Part shown: piece after piece, positions 55,227 through 62,828 of the stretch
Layout: each line of letters starts with the position of its first letter
Numbering within the stretch: position 1 is the stretch's first letter
The notes under the pieces: model-generated
Seen by the model: the letters and a program-made list of their open reading frames with translations, nothing else
The model's database searches: none
What the model was told of the DNA's origin: nothing
Assembly (NCBI RefSeq): GCF_947499695.1
Contig: NZ_CANMPQ010000003.1
Coordinates: 186,001 to 250,000 of the forward strand
Source of the DNA: an uncultured Allomuricauda sp.
Lineage (GTDB): Bacteria > Bacteroidota > Bacteroidia > Flavobacteriales > Flavobacteriaceae
Direction of reading: 5' to 3'
Length of the DNA stretch: 64,000 nucleotides
Made by a program: the position numbers and the translations under genes

Positions 55227-57604
55227 TTTTTCTTGATTTTAGATTCTTTTTCCAATGTAAAATAGAAGGTAGTTCCTTCTCCAATTTCGCTTTCCAGCCA
55301 TACTTTCCCACGATATCTATCAATGATTTTTTTGACTATGGAAAGTCCAATTCCTGTTGAGCGTTCATTATTCCCTATTGACTGGAATATTTGAAAAATC
55401 TTTTCATGATACTCCTTCGGAATTCCAACACCGTTATCTTTTATGCTGAATTCCCAATGGGTCTCATGTTCCTTGTAATCTATTTCCACGAGTCCATCCT
55501 TTTTATCAATGTTTACTACTGCATTGCTTAAAAAGTTTTGGAACAATTGATGGATTTTGGTCTTGTCAGCCTTTATTGCCGGCAATTCTCTTTTGGTCTT
55601 TATTTTTACATTTTCAGGGATATAAATAATCTCACCGATTTCCCGAATTACCCCATTAACATCGACATCGGTATTGTCAAGGGTATCACTGTTTACCGTA
55701 GAGTATTTTAGAATTCCCGTGATCAGCTTGTCCATCCCCTCAATTTTCTCTTGCATCATTTTGAGGTTGTACCGTCCACTTTCATCTAAGGCATCCTTAT
55801 AATCATCGTATAACCAACTGGCCAAAGCACTTACGCTTCGCAAAGGGGATTTAAGGTCATGGGATACAATATGGGCGTACTCCTGAAGTCCTTTATTACT
55901 TGCCTCTAATTCATTTAACAGATTCTCTTTTTGAAGTTCAAGATTTTTTTGATCTGTGATGTCCAGATGAATTCCTATCGAACCGACAACGTTTCCTGCA
56001 TCATCGTATCTTGGAGCACCGCTCACCAACCAAAATCTCTTTTCGCCATTGGCTATTTTTATGGCAACTTCATAAGAGTCTGAGATTCCTTCTTGTCTTT
56101 TCTTCTTTTGTAGCTTCAGTTCATCTTCACTTTCATGGACAATAGGCATAGCTTCATATATATTTTTGCCTATAAGGTCATCTTCAGAGTACCCGATCAT
56201 ATCAGCAAAACTCTGGTTGACCATTAAAATATTGCCACTACCATCAACCTCAACCAAACCAAGATTCATGTTGGCAATTATGCTACTGTATTTTTCTTTT
56301 TGTATCTCGAGATTCTTTCTGTAGTTTTTTCTTAAGGTTACATCATTATAACTCCATAAGTGTCCTTGATACTCGCCGTTGTTGAACAGCGGAATATAGT
56401 CTCGCTCAAAGGTTCGTCCGTCCAAAAGTTCCATTTCATCGGCAGTGACCACTTCCTTTTCATGGATTACTTGATCAATCCTTTTCATGGATTCCTCAGG
56501 CTCGAGAAACATATTTTTGTATTTGTGGATAGACCTTTCACTGTTGACTCCCTTTAGCACATCTGGTGAAACGGGAATGGCGAAAAGATCGCAAAACTTC
56601 TGGTTGGCCAAAACAATTTTCCTGTCCTGATCTTCCAATAAAATACCTGTTTGCAAATTCTTGATGAGCGTCGCCATACGCTCTTCGGACGCTCTTATTT
56701 TTTCCTCAGAAATCTTTTCATGGGTAATATCTTCAATCATTGCCACACTATATTCAATATCTCCACTAGAGTCCATCAGGGAGCTCATTGAAGTTTTTCC
56801 GTACAGTGTTTCGCCATTCTTTTTGTAGAATTTTCGAACAATGGAGAATTTCTTGGTGTCATCATCCAGACTTTTCTGAAGTAAATTTTCGTAGAGATTG
56901 CTATCCTCAAGTGAGGATATATCATTTATTGAAAGTTTTTTGAGTTCCAGTTCTGAATATCCCAAAAGATCTACGAAGGATTTATTTGCCTTTATAATTT
57001 TGTCTTTAACAATCAACAGAATCCCCAATGAGGAATTCTCAACAATAATATCCTGCTGTTTTTTTTGATTTTCCAATAGTTTCCGAATCTCTACATCTTG
57101 GGTTATATCTCGAATAACTCCTTGTGCAGCAATGGGTCTCCCTTCATCATTGTAGATTAAACTTGCGTTGATATTTACGTGCTTTTCACCTAGATTTTTC
57201 GTGACAATTTTCGCAGAATAGTTCTTTAAAATCCCAACCTGCATTAAGGTCTGGAACGATTCTGCAGTGTACTCCAAATAGTCAGGATGAACCAGATTGG
57301 ATAGATTTACCTCTTCTTTGGTATGGTCAAACCCCAGGAATTCTTTAGCCGAAGCATTCATATTGATTACGTTGGTCATCATGTCCATGACCACATAGGG
57401 ATCAATAATATTGATAAAGGCACTATCAATGCGGTTTCCTTTGTTGTTCACCAAGGTCTCCAAACGTCCATTTGCTTCTTTCAGATGAAGTGAAGCATCA
57501 TACAATTCCTTCGCTTTACTTTCTAGAAGGTTTTCGGCAGTCTTACGGGCTTTTTTCTCCCGTTCCAATGCTCTCTTTAATATGGAAACTTGGCTATTAT
57601 CCAT
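55223..57604 (-). CDS. Multi-PAS sensor histidine kinase, H-NOX partner
   Basis: I take the start as 57604, where ATG overlaps the end of the H-NOX gene (ATGGATAA, 8 bases). The 793 residues include a coiled coil (1-60) and about four PAS domains: DPYVVMDMMTNVINMN, SSLGILLIVKDKIIKAN, TLIKNLQTGILLEDQDRKIVLAN and SIIANMNLGLVEVDGSGNILMVN. A HisKA domain with YAHIVSHDLKSPLRS and an ATPase with DNGVGIPKEYHEKIFQIFQSI and GIGLSIVKKI follow. No membrane span and no receiver. In characterised systems H-NOX binds and regulates its cognate kinase, so NO control of this enzyme is plausible. Confidence 0.92.
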   Translation of the reverse strand: MDNSQVSILKRALEREKKARKTAENLLESKAKELYDASLHLKEANGRLETLVNNKGNRIDSAFINIIDPYVVMDMMTNVINMNASAKEFLGFDHTKEEVNLSNLVHPDYLEYTAESFQTLMQVGILKNYSAKIVTKNLGEKHVNINASLIYNDEGRPIAAQGVIRDITQDVEIRKLLENQKKQQDIIVENSSLGILLIVKDKIIKANKSFVDLLGYSELELKKLSINDISSLEDSNLYENLLQKSLDDDTKKFSIVRKFYKKNGETLYGKTSMSSLMDSSGDIEYSVAMIEDITHEKISEEKIRASEERMATLIKNLQTGILLEDQDRKIVLANQKFCDLFAIPVSPDVLKGVNSERSIHKYKNMFLEPEESMKRIDQVIHEKEVVTADEMELLDGRTFERDYIPLFNNGEYQGHLWSYNDVTLRKNYRKNLEIQKEKYSSIIANMNLGLVEVDGSGNILMVNQSFADMIGYSEDDLIGKNIYEAMPIVHESEDELKLQKKKRQEGISDSYEVAIKIANGEKRFWLVSGAPRYDDAGNVVGSIGIHLDITDQKNLELQKENLLNELEASNKGLQEYAHIVSHDLKSPLRSVSALASWLYDDYKDALDESGRYNLKMMQEKIEGMDKLITGILKYSTVNSDTLDNTDVDVNGVIREIGEIIYIPENVKIKTKRELPAIKADKTKIHQLFQNFLSNAVVNIDKKDGLVEIDYKEHETHWEFSIKDNGVGIPKEYHEKIFQIFQSIGNNERSTGIGLSIVKKIIDRYRGKVWLESEIGEGTTFYFTLEKESKIKKK

Positions 57605-58139
57605 TTTGGACGATCGCAAACCTGACTTCTGTACCGTTTTCATTCAATAATTTATAATCGACTTTTACTACTTTTTCGAAATATTCAAACGTTTTTACAA
57701 TAAGCCCATGGGCCAAAGCATACAATCCTCTTGAAGATGTATAGATCATCTCCAAGCTGTTGTCAGTTTTGGAAAGAATTTTAAACTCGGGGAGTTCGGC
57801 ATCCGGATATAACTTTCGGACATGTATGTGGATATGATCCTCAATACAGTTCAAAAGCCCTATTGGACTTTTGTAGCTGGATACAACTTCTGGATGTGCG
57901 GCAACAAGACCATCGAATAGATAATATCCAAACGAGTACAACAAATCTTGTTGAGAAATGCCTGTAGTATTGGTTAATTCCGATAACAGACTAACCATTT
58001 CATTGAAGTCATAGGTACCTACAGAAGTATAAGCACCACCAGAAGGAAGATCACAATTTTCTATAATGGTATCAACAACCTCCAAACCGTAGGTTGCCTC
58101 GACCATTTCTAAAAACTCGGTAAACACAATTCCTTTCAT
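57597..58139 (-). CDS. H-NOX haem protein, predicted NO sensor
   Basis: 180 residues, the length of stand-alone bacterial H-NOX domains. It begins MKGIVFTEFLEMVEATYG, the usual N-terminus. The proximal haem histidine is His104 by alignment to the spacing before Tyr-Pro (HIHVRKLYPD), and the haem-carboxylate motif Y-x-S-x-R is present as Y133-T-S135-S-R137. No tyrosine is seen at the distal position that stabilises O2 in Thermoanaerobacter H-NOX (nearby Leu142), which favours a NO sensor. It overlaps its kinase gene by 8 bases and heads the whole phosphorelay operon. A 16-bp motif lies 32 bases upstream. Confidence 0.92.
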   Translation of the reverse strand: MKGIVFTEFLEMVEATYGLEVVDTIIENCDLPSGGAYTSVGTYDFNEMVSLLSELTNTTGISQQDLLYSFGYYLFDGLVAAHPEVVSSYKSPIGLLNCIEDHIHIHVRKLYPDAELPEFKILSKTDNSLEMIYTSSRGLYALAHGLIVKTFEYFEKVVKVDYKLLNENGTEVRFAIVQNG

Positions 58140-58162
58140 AATAAGAATATTATGATTTAAAA

Positions 58163-58178
58163 GTAGGAATTATACTAC
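58163..58178 (-). promoter_or_regulatory. 16-bp near-palindromic operator-like site upstream of the H-NOX operon
   Basis: Minus strand GTAGTATAATTCCTAC, followed by TTTTAAAT. The most symmetric of the four copies (GTAG...CTAC). Centre about 32 bases before the start codon of the H-NOX gene. Confidence 0.6.
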
Positions 58179-58216
58179 CTTATTTTAAAAATTATGTTGT
58201 GAAATACGGATTTTTG

Positions 58217-58615
58217 TTAGCCTTTGATCAATTCACTGATTTCCCAATAATCAAAAACCTTCTTTAATTTGGATTCGTAATCTTCATATTTTAAAGGCTT
58301 TATGATATAACCAGCGATTCCTATCTCAAAGCATTTTAATAAATCGACCCGATTTTCCGATGTGGTCAAAATTATCGTCGGCAAATATTTTAGTCTATCA
58401 TCTGCCTTTATAGTGGTAAGAAATTCAATCCCGCTCATACGCGGCATATTTAAATCCAAAAGGATAATATCAGGCAATGGACTATTCTTTAAGATTTCCA
58501 AAGCTTCTTCTCCATTTTTAGCCTCGGTTATCTCGTGCTTGGATTCGAACTTTGTAATTGCTCGTTGCAACTTCATTGTTTCGATCATGTCGTCTTCTAT
58601 GAACAGTACATTCAT
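58217..58615 (-). CDS. CheY-like single-domain response regulator
   Basis: 132 residues, receiver only: FIEDD acidic pair, phosphoacceptor Asp54 in IILLDLNMPRMSG, Thr in ILTTSENR and Lys in YIIKPLKYEDY. It resembles Rcp1-type single receivers. It lies next to the H-NOX operon, 77 bases upstream, and may be an alternative phosphate acceptor for its kinases. It has its own promoter (58644-58671). No output domain. Confidence 0.92.
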   Translation of the reverse strand: MNVLFIEDDMIETMKLQRAITKFESKHEITEAKNGEEALEILKNSPLPDIILLDLNMPRMSGIEFLTTIKADDRLKYLPTIILTTSENRVDLLKCFEIGIAGYIIKPLKYEDYESKLKKVFDYWEISELIKG

Positions 58616-58643
58616 GGCACAATTAATTTAGGATACAAAATTT

Positions 58644-58671
58644 CAAAATTATCCTCAGAAAAGGACTACAA
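58644..58671 (-). promoter_or_regulatory. Promoter of the single-domain response regulator gene
   Basis: On the minus strand TTG (58671-58669), 17 bases, TAATTTTG (58651-58644), a full match to the Bacteroidota -33/-7 pattern. The -7 box is 29 bases from the start codon. Confidence 0.5.
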
Positions 58672-58745
58672 AATAGTCAAATCCAGAAAAACTGTCGACG
58701 AATGGTAAAAATGTTTCGGTGAAATTTAGAAGATTTTTCCTAGTA

Positions 58746-59105
58746 TTAGGGTATGGCTTTTAATTCGTCCTTTAGTTTTTTGGTTAAACCTGACACCACC
58801 AAATCGTATGAATGGTTTACCAATTCCTTAATAAGTTCAGGAGATAAATTATCCAGAAAAAGTGTGTTCCAATGCTTTTTGCTCATATGATAGCCCGGGG
58901 TGATCAGTCCATCGTATTCCTCCCGAAGTTCAACTGCTCTTTCAGGGTCACATTTTAAATTGCATTGTGGAGGCTTTCTTTCCAAGGGAATCAAAGCATA
59001 CATTTTTCCCATTACCTTAAAAACCAAAGTATGCTCATCAAAAGGAAATTCTTCTGTTACTCCCTTTTTGTGCAAACAGAAAACTCTAAGCTCTTCTACA
59101 TTCAT
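58746..59105 (-). CDS. MmcQ/YjbR-family protein
   Basis: 119 residues, YjbR/MmcQ fold (CyaY-like), with the pattern CLHKKGVTEEFPFDEHTLVFKVMGKMYAL near the N-terminus and LKCDPERAVELREEYDGLITPGYHMSKKHWNTL in the middle, both typical of the family. It is sometimes listed as DNA-binding but its function is not established. The gene before it on the same strand stops 2 bases upstream, so they are likely co-transcribed. Confidence 0.92.
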   Translation of the reverse strand: MNVEELRVFCLHKKGVTEEFPFDEHTLVFKVMGKMYALIPLERKPPQCNLKCDPERAVELREEYDGLITPGYHMSKKHWNTLFLDNLSPELIKELVNHSYDLVVSGLTKKLKDELKAIP

Positions 59106-59107
59106 TC

Positions 59108-59506
59108 TTAAATACCAAAAGAATCATACACAATCACTTTTTCCCATAGGTCTTTACATTCTTCTATAAAGATAAGGTGGGCTTCCTCTTTTTGATACCC
59201 TTCTTGTGCTTCTGCAGATTCAAAGGTGACTATTAAAGAATAGGTAAATGAACCGTCTACCACACCGCGAGTTGCTTCTGGCGCTGTTCCAATGAAGTTG
59301 GTTTTGGCGTATTTGGAATTCCTCAAGAATGTTTTTAATGAAGTTTCAAACTTCGCTCTATCGGTTTGATTATCTGGATTCTTGAACCAAAAATATACGG
59401 TGTGGGCAAAAGCCGGGTCAAAATTCTTCATGTTATCTGCAGTTTGTGCAAAACTTGTAGTCGTAATAATCGCGGTAAAAACTAAAGTAATAATTCCTGT
59501 TTTCAT
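59108..59506 (-). CDS. Dabb-family (stress-responsive A/B barrel) exported protein
   Basis: 132 residues. Residues 1-20 form a signal peptide (IITLVFTAIITTTSFAQ). The remainder is a Dabb/dimeric alpha-beta barrel: FAHTVYFWFKNPDNQTDRAKFETSLKTFL, SFTYSLIVTFESAEAQEGYQ and HLIFIEECKDLWEKVIVYDSF. Dabb proteins occur in stress responses and small-molecule binding or cyclisation; the exported version is uncharacterised as far as I know. Neighbours suggest no specific pathway. Confidence 0.88.
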   Translation of the reverse strand: MKTGIITLVFTAIITTTSFAQTADNMKNFDPAFAHTVYFWFKNPDNQTDRAKFETSLKTFLRNSKYAKTNFIGTAPEATRGVVDGSFTYSLIVTFESAEAQEGYQKEEAHLIFIEECKDLWEKVIVYDSFGI

Positions 59507-59512
59507 ACTATC

Positions 59513-60136
59513 TTATTCTTCCAATAATTGTTTTTCTCTGTTTGAAATTTCCAAAGCCGAATAGTCCAATGTCCAGCCAATGGTCTCCACAATTTTCTCA
59601 ACCAATAATACAGCCTGCAGCGCTTCTTTTCTAGCTGTTTGCATAAGCCCACTTTCCGGTATTTTCTGTTTAATATGATCTTTGGCCTCTTGATTGACCT
59701 TCGTCAAATCTTCTGATGAGAAACTATTGAACAAGCCATTTTTGACATCGTAATATTGAAGCTCTGGTTCTATGGACAACACTTCAGGTTCAGGAAAATT
59801 GGTCAAGATGATTTTCTTGTTTTTATTGTCAGCTTTCAATCCTAGTTTCTGAAGATCATAACCAATATGAGCTTTGGCTTTGACAATGATCAAGGCTTTT
59901 TTCTTGCTGCTCAAAAGATTCATTACGCCTCCTTTGGTATTCTCGTAGTGATAAATCTCAGCAAAATCCCCTTCAACAGAAATCAGTTTACAAACACTCT
60001 TTATCTTATCCAATAACACAGTCGATTGCTGTTTGGTTACCTCCTTGTTTTTCTTTTTCCGAAAGAAAGAAAACAACCAATACATAAGTATTGCTCCGAG
60101 AATAAGGCCTAAAAAGGTTTCTAAAGCGCTATCCAT
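59513..60136 (-). CDS. DUF4230 membrane-anchored protein
   Basis: 207 residues, DUF4230 family, function unknown. A single N-terminal membrane helix (8-25) is followed by lysine-rich SFFRKKKNKEVT and a soluble domain with EGDFAEIYHYENTKGG, KKALIIVKAKAHIGYDLQKLGL, KIILTNFPEPEVLSIEPELQYYD. The pattern after the helix is the usual one in the family. The gene overlaps the next upstream one by 8 bases (ATGGATAG), indicating translational coupling. Confidence 0.88.
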   Translation of the reverse strand: MDSALETFLGLILGAILMYWLFSFFRKKKNKEVTKQQSTVLLDKIKSVCKLISVEGDFAEIYHYENTKGGVMNLLSSKKKALIIVKAKAHIGYDLQKLGLKADNKNKKIILTNFPEPEVLSIEPELQYYDVKNGLFNSFSSEDLTKVNQEAKDHIKQKIPESGLMQTARKEALQAVLLVEKIVETIGWTLDYSALEISNREKQLLEE

Positions 60137-60491
60137 TTTTATTCCCTATTTCGCCTAAGTGAGTAAATTTAAATCCTTTTTCATATTTAAGACCATATCC
60201 AAATATTCGATCCATAGCTGCATGCGAAAAAATGATAATCCCAATCAGTTCCAAAACTGGAAGGTTAAGGTAACTAATGCCAAGAAAGTATAATAACAGT
60301 CCAACGCCTCTATGATGAAATAAGTTGTAGGTGAATGCTCCCACTTTATTTCCTGCCAAATAACCAAGCATTCCAATATCAGGTGTTAGCAGCAAGGCAA
60401 AAAACCACCACCAAGTTAAATCCATCCTCATAAAAAGGAAAAAACCAAGAAATAATAGCGTGAACTCTTCTAATCTTAGGATCACTTTCAT
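60129..60491 (-). CDS. DUF4260 small membrane protein
   Basis: 120 residues with about four hydrophobic segments (TLLFLGFFLFMRMD, WWWFFALLLTPDIGMLGYLA, GVGLLLYFLGISYL, LIGIIIFSHAAMDRIFGYGLKY). The invariant-looking H-x-x-x-D in HAAMDRIFGYGLKYEKGFKFTHLG agrees with DUF4260. Function unknown; it lies between the cyclase-family gene and the DUF4230 gene, overlapping the latter by 8 bases. Confidence 0.85.
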   Translation of the reverse strand: MKVILRLEEFTLLFLGFFLFMRMDLTWWWFFALLLTPDIGMLGYLAGNKVGAFTYNLFHHRGVGLLLYFLGISYLNLPVLELIGIIIFSHAAMDRIFGYGLKYEKGFKFTHLGEIGNKNG

Positions 60492-60493
60492 AT

Positions 60494-61240
60494 TTATAAA
60501 ATTTTATATAAAACCGGTCTACTAGGACTAGCATCGTTTTCAAAAGGTGCAACATGAAGGTTTAAAAAATAACAGCCATCTTCAATGGTATTGGCCACAT
60601 AAATAAATTCTGTAATAGTGGCGTTTGTTCTAGGTTTTCCGCTCATATTCCAAAACGCATTATGGGCCAACAGTGCTCCATCGTCCTTTTCTTTATCCAC
60701 CGAGGGAAGGTCCACCAGTAAATGATCAACTTCTTTTTCAATAAGATAGTTGGCGGCTTCTTCCAAAAGGTATGGTGGATTTGTATGTGAATATTGCAAG
60801 GAGCGTTTGTTATTCATATTTGGAATTGTGCGTATAACCAAAGCTTCTCTTTTTTTATTTCCCAAAGCATACTTCAATTGTTTTGCTGAAATGACAAAAT
60901 CCTCTCCACGCTTTTCAGGTGCAACAGTGATTACTTCTGCCAAAAAAAAGAACCGTTTCAGGTTTTGGTTTATGGAATGAAAGTCCTCTGTAATGTGACC
61001 CAAGCATTCGGTATGGGTCACATGCGAATGTGGATTGAACCAAATATCGTTAAAGTTTACAGGAGCACCTTCGGATACTTTTCCAATAAAATCATCTTCT
61101 TGGTGTGGTGTTATTGTTGGAGCATTTAAATACCAAGCGTTTACATTTCCTTCACCTCCACGAAGTGGAATTGAAATATCCAAGGGTTTTGATAAATCGA
61201 TTTTATGATTCCTGGAATTATATTTTAGGGTCGCAATCAT
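60494..61240 (-). CDS. Cyclase-family protein (kynurenine formamidase-like)
   Basis: 248 residues. Metal-dependent hydrolase fold of the cyclase family, which includes KynB. The metal-binding region appears as NPHSHVTHTECLGHIT, in place of the usual H-x-G-T-H-x-D-x-P-x-H signature, so one or more ligands differ. Other segments: LDISIPLRGG at the start, VDHLLVDLPSVDKEKDDG and LLAHNAFWNMSGKPR. Substrate unknown. The gene overlaps hemW by 4 bases at its start. Confidence 0.85.
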   Translation of the reverse strand: MIATLKYNSRNHKIDLSKPLDISIPLRGGEGNVNAWYLNAPTITPHQEDDFIGKVSEGAPVNFNDIWFNPHSHVTHTECLGHITEDFHSINQNLKRFFFLAEVITVAPEKRGEDFVISAKQLKYALGNKKREALVIRTIPNMNNKRSLQYSHTNPPYLLEEAANYLIEKEVDHLLVDLPSVDKEKDDGALLAHNAFWNMSGKPRTNATITEFIYVANTIEDGCYFLNLHVAPFENDASPSRPVLYKIL

Positions 61241-62373
61241 GCTTTCAAGTTAACCATAAAAAGATCCGACGCAATTCCATCTGCTAAAAACTTTCCTTTG
61301 TTGGTTGTCAATAACTTTCCCTCTGTAAAGGAGATTAAATCCTGCTCTATATATTTTTCAGCTTGCTGATGGATGTAATTAGCGTATTCCTCACCAAACT
61401 CTTTCTCAATTTTATCCAACGAAACCCCCCAAATTGTGCGAAGACCGGTCATTACATATTCATTGTATCTATCTCTTTTGGTCAAGGTTTCAATTTCCAT
61501 CGGAACGACATCATTTTCCAAAGCTTGAATGTATTTTATATTGTTCCTGATATTCCAGCCCCTGTTTTTACCATCGAAGGAATGGGCCGAAGGACCGATT
61601 CCAATATACTTTTTGCCCAACCAATATGACGTATTGTTTTTAGAAAAATATCCAGGTTTTCCAAAATTGGAAATTTCATAATTTATATATCCTTGTTGCT
61701 CCAGAACCTGGACCAAGATATTAAACTGAGCTTGCGCCTGTTCATCATCCACGTCTGCAATCACTCCTTTTTCTATAAACTTTTTGAGAGCAGTTTTGGG
61801 TTCCACCGTCAAAGCATAACTTGAAATATGGGGCAATTCAAAAGCAAGAGCTTTTTTGATATTGGCTTTCCATCGGTCATTGTCCATACCCGGGATTCCA
61901 TAAATCAAATCGATAGTAATGTTATCAAAATACTTTTTTGCTTCTCGGATACAATCTTCTGCTTCACCAGCATCATGGGCGCGGTTCATTAATTTTAAAT
62001 CCTCATCATAAAAGGATTGGATTCCAATACTTAGTCGATTAACGGGGCTTTCAGATAGTTCAATTATGCGGTTTATGGACAAATCATCGGGATTTGCCTC
62101 AAGCGTAATCTCCGGATGCTCAATTACCTCATAATGCCCATATACCGCATTAATCAGTGCTTCTATTTCAGATATCTCTAAAACTGAAGGGGTACCTCCT
62201 CCAAAATAAATAGTTTCCACAGTTACGGATTGAAACTCTCCTTTTCTGAGCTCCAATTCCTTTTGAAGCGCCTTAATCATAGACTCCTTCTTCCCCAATT
62301 GTGTGGAAAAATGAAAGTCGCAATAATGGCACGCTTGTTTGCAAAACGGCACGTGAATGTAAATTCCGCTCAT
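61237..62373 (-). CDS. hemW: HemW-like radical SAM protein
   Basis: Radical SAM enzyme of the HemW group, a haem chaperone formerly annotated as oxygen-independent coproporphyrinogen III oxidase. I start it at the ATG 62373 (MSGIYIHVPFC); an upstream TTG at 62385 adds only four residues. The [4Fe-4S] cluster motif is Cys11-x3-Cys15-x2-Cys18 (CKQACHYC), followed by TIYFGGGTPSVL, the SAM-binding GGGTP motif, and SIGIQSF. 378 residues, family length. Its start is 24 bases from the right-hand neighbour's inverted-repeat arm. Confidence 0.95.
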   Translation of the reverse strand: MSGIYIHVPFCKQACHYCDFHFSTQLGKKESMIKALQKELELRKGEFQSVTVETIYFGGGTPSVLEISEIEALINAVYGHYEVIEHPEITLEANPDDLSINRIIELSESPVNRLSIGIQSFYDEDLKLMNRAHDAGEAEDCIREAKKYFDNITIDLIYGIPGMDNDRWKANIKKALAFELPHISSYALTVEPKTALKKFIEKGVIADVDDEQAQAQFNILVQVLEQQGYINYEISNFGKPGYFSKNNTSYWLGKKYIGIGPSAHSFDGKNRGWNIRNNIKYIQALENDVVPMEIETLTKRDRYNEYVMTGLRTIWGVSLDKIEKEFGEEYANYIHQQAEKYIEQDLISFTEGKLLTTNKGKFLADGIASDLFMVNLKA

Positions 62374-62396
62374 TCCAGTGTTCAATTATCAATGAA

Positions 62397-62409
62397 CAAT
62401 TTACAATGA
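62397..62409 (+). repeat. Left inverted repeat around the four-helix-bundle gene
   Basis: CAATTTACAATGA; its exact reverse complement lies at 62815-62827. The similarity extends outwards as ATCAATGAA on this side and ATAAATGAT read from the other. Confidence 0.65.
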
Positions 62410-62410
62410 A

Positions 62411-62767
62411 TCATTTGTTAATTCTAGTAGTCTTGAGAATAGAAAACATGATTTTGGAAAGTTCATCCGCATCTTTAATCAAACTATCTGCTTGTTCAAC
62501 ATTTATATAGTCAGAATCTTTTAACAACAAGAGCCAATACTTAGTTTCCAAGCTTTCTTTATAGGAAATTGAAATTTTCGCAGAAAAATCTGCTTTTGAA
62601 ATGGCGCCATTGGCTTCTGATACATTTGCCCCTATCGAAGTACCTGAACGTAATAGCTGTTTGGATAGAATATATTCTCGTTTTTCTTTGTTTAGCTTCT
62701 TATATAAATGAATAATTTTCAAAGCAAAGTCATATGATTTAATCCATAACGGGTTCTCTTTGAACAT
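62411..62767 (-). CDS. Four-helix-bundle protein (23S rRNA intervening-sequence type)
   Basis: 118 residues in the family of S23/Avd-like proteins, which form pentameric four-helix bundles and are found in intervening sequences of 23S rRNA and in diversity-generating retroelements. Typical pattern: WIKSYDFALKIIHLYKKL, EREYILSKQLLRSGTSIGANVSEA, KADFSAKISISYKESLETKYWLLLLKDS, and a final helix. Function unknown. No reverse transcriptase or rRNA gene is near. The gene is enclosed by a perfect 13-bp inverted repeat (62397 and 62815), suggesting that it moves as a short unit; it separates hemW from ruvC. Confidence 0.92.
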   Translation of the reverse strand: MFKENPLWIKSYDFALKIIHLYKKLNKEKREYILSKQLLRSGTSIGANVSEANGAISKADFSAKISISYKESLETKYWLLLLKDSDYINVEQADSLIKDADELSKIMFSILKTTRINK

Positions 62768-62814
62768 ATAAGTAGGTTTAAAAGTTTAATTATTGGGCAC
62801 CAATTTATAATTGG

Positions 62815-62827
62815 TCATTGTAAATTG
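62815..62827 (-). repeat. Right inverted repeat around the four-helix-bundle gene
   Basis: TCATTGTAAATTG, exact reverse complement of the left arm at 62397-62409. The enclosed segment is 431 bases long including both arms. Confidence 0.65.
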
Positions 62828-62828
62828 A

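Noticed and set aside
62411-62767. Diversity-generating retroelement accessory gene (avd)
   Set aside because: The protein is of the Avd/S23 type, but no reverse transcriptase, template repeat or variable protein is nearby.
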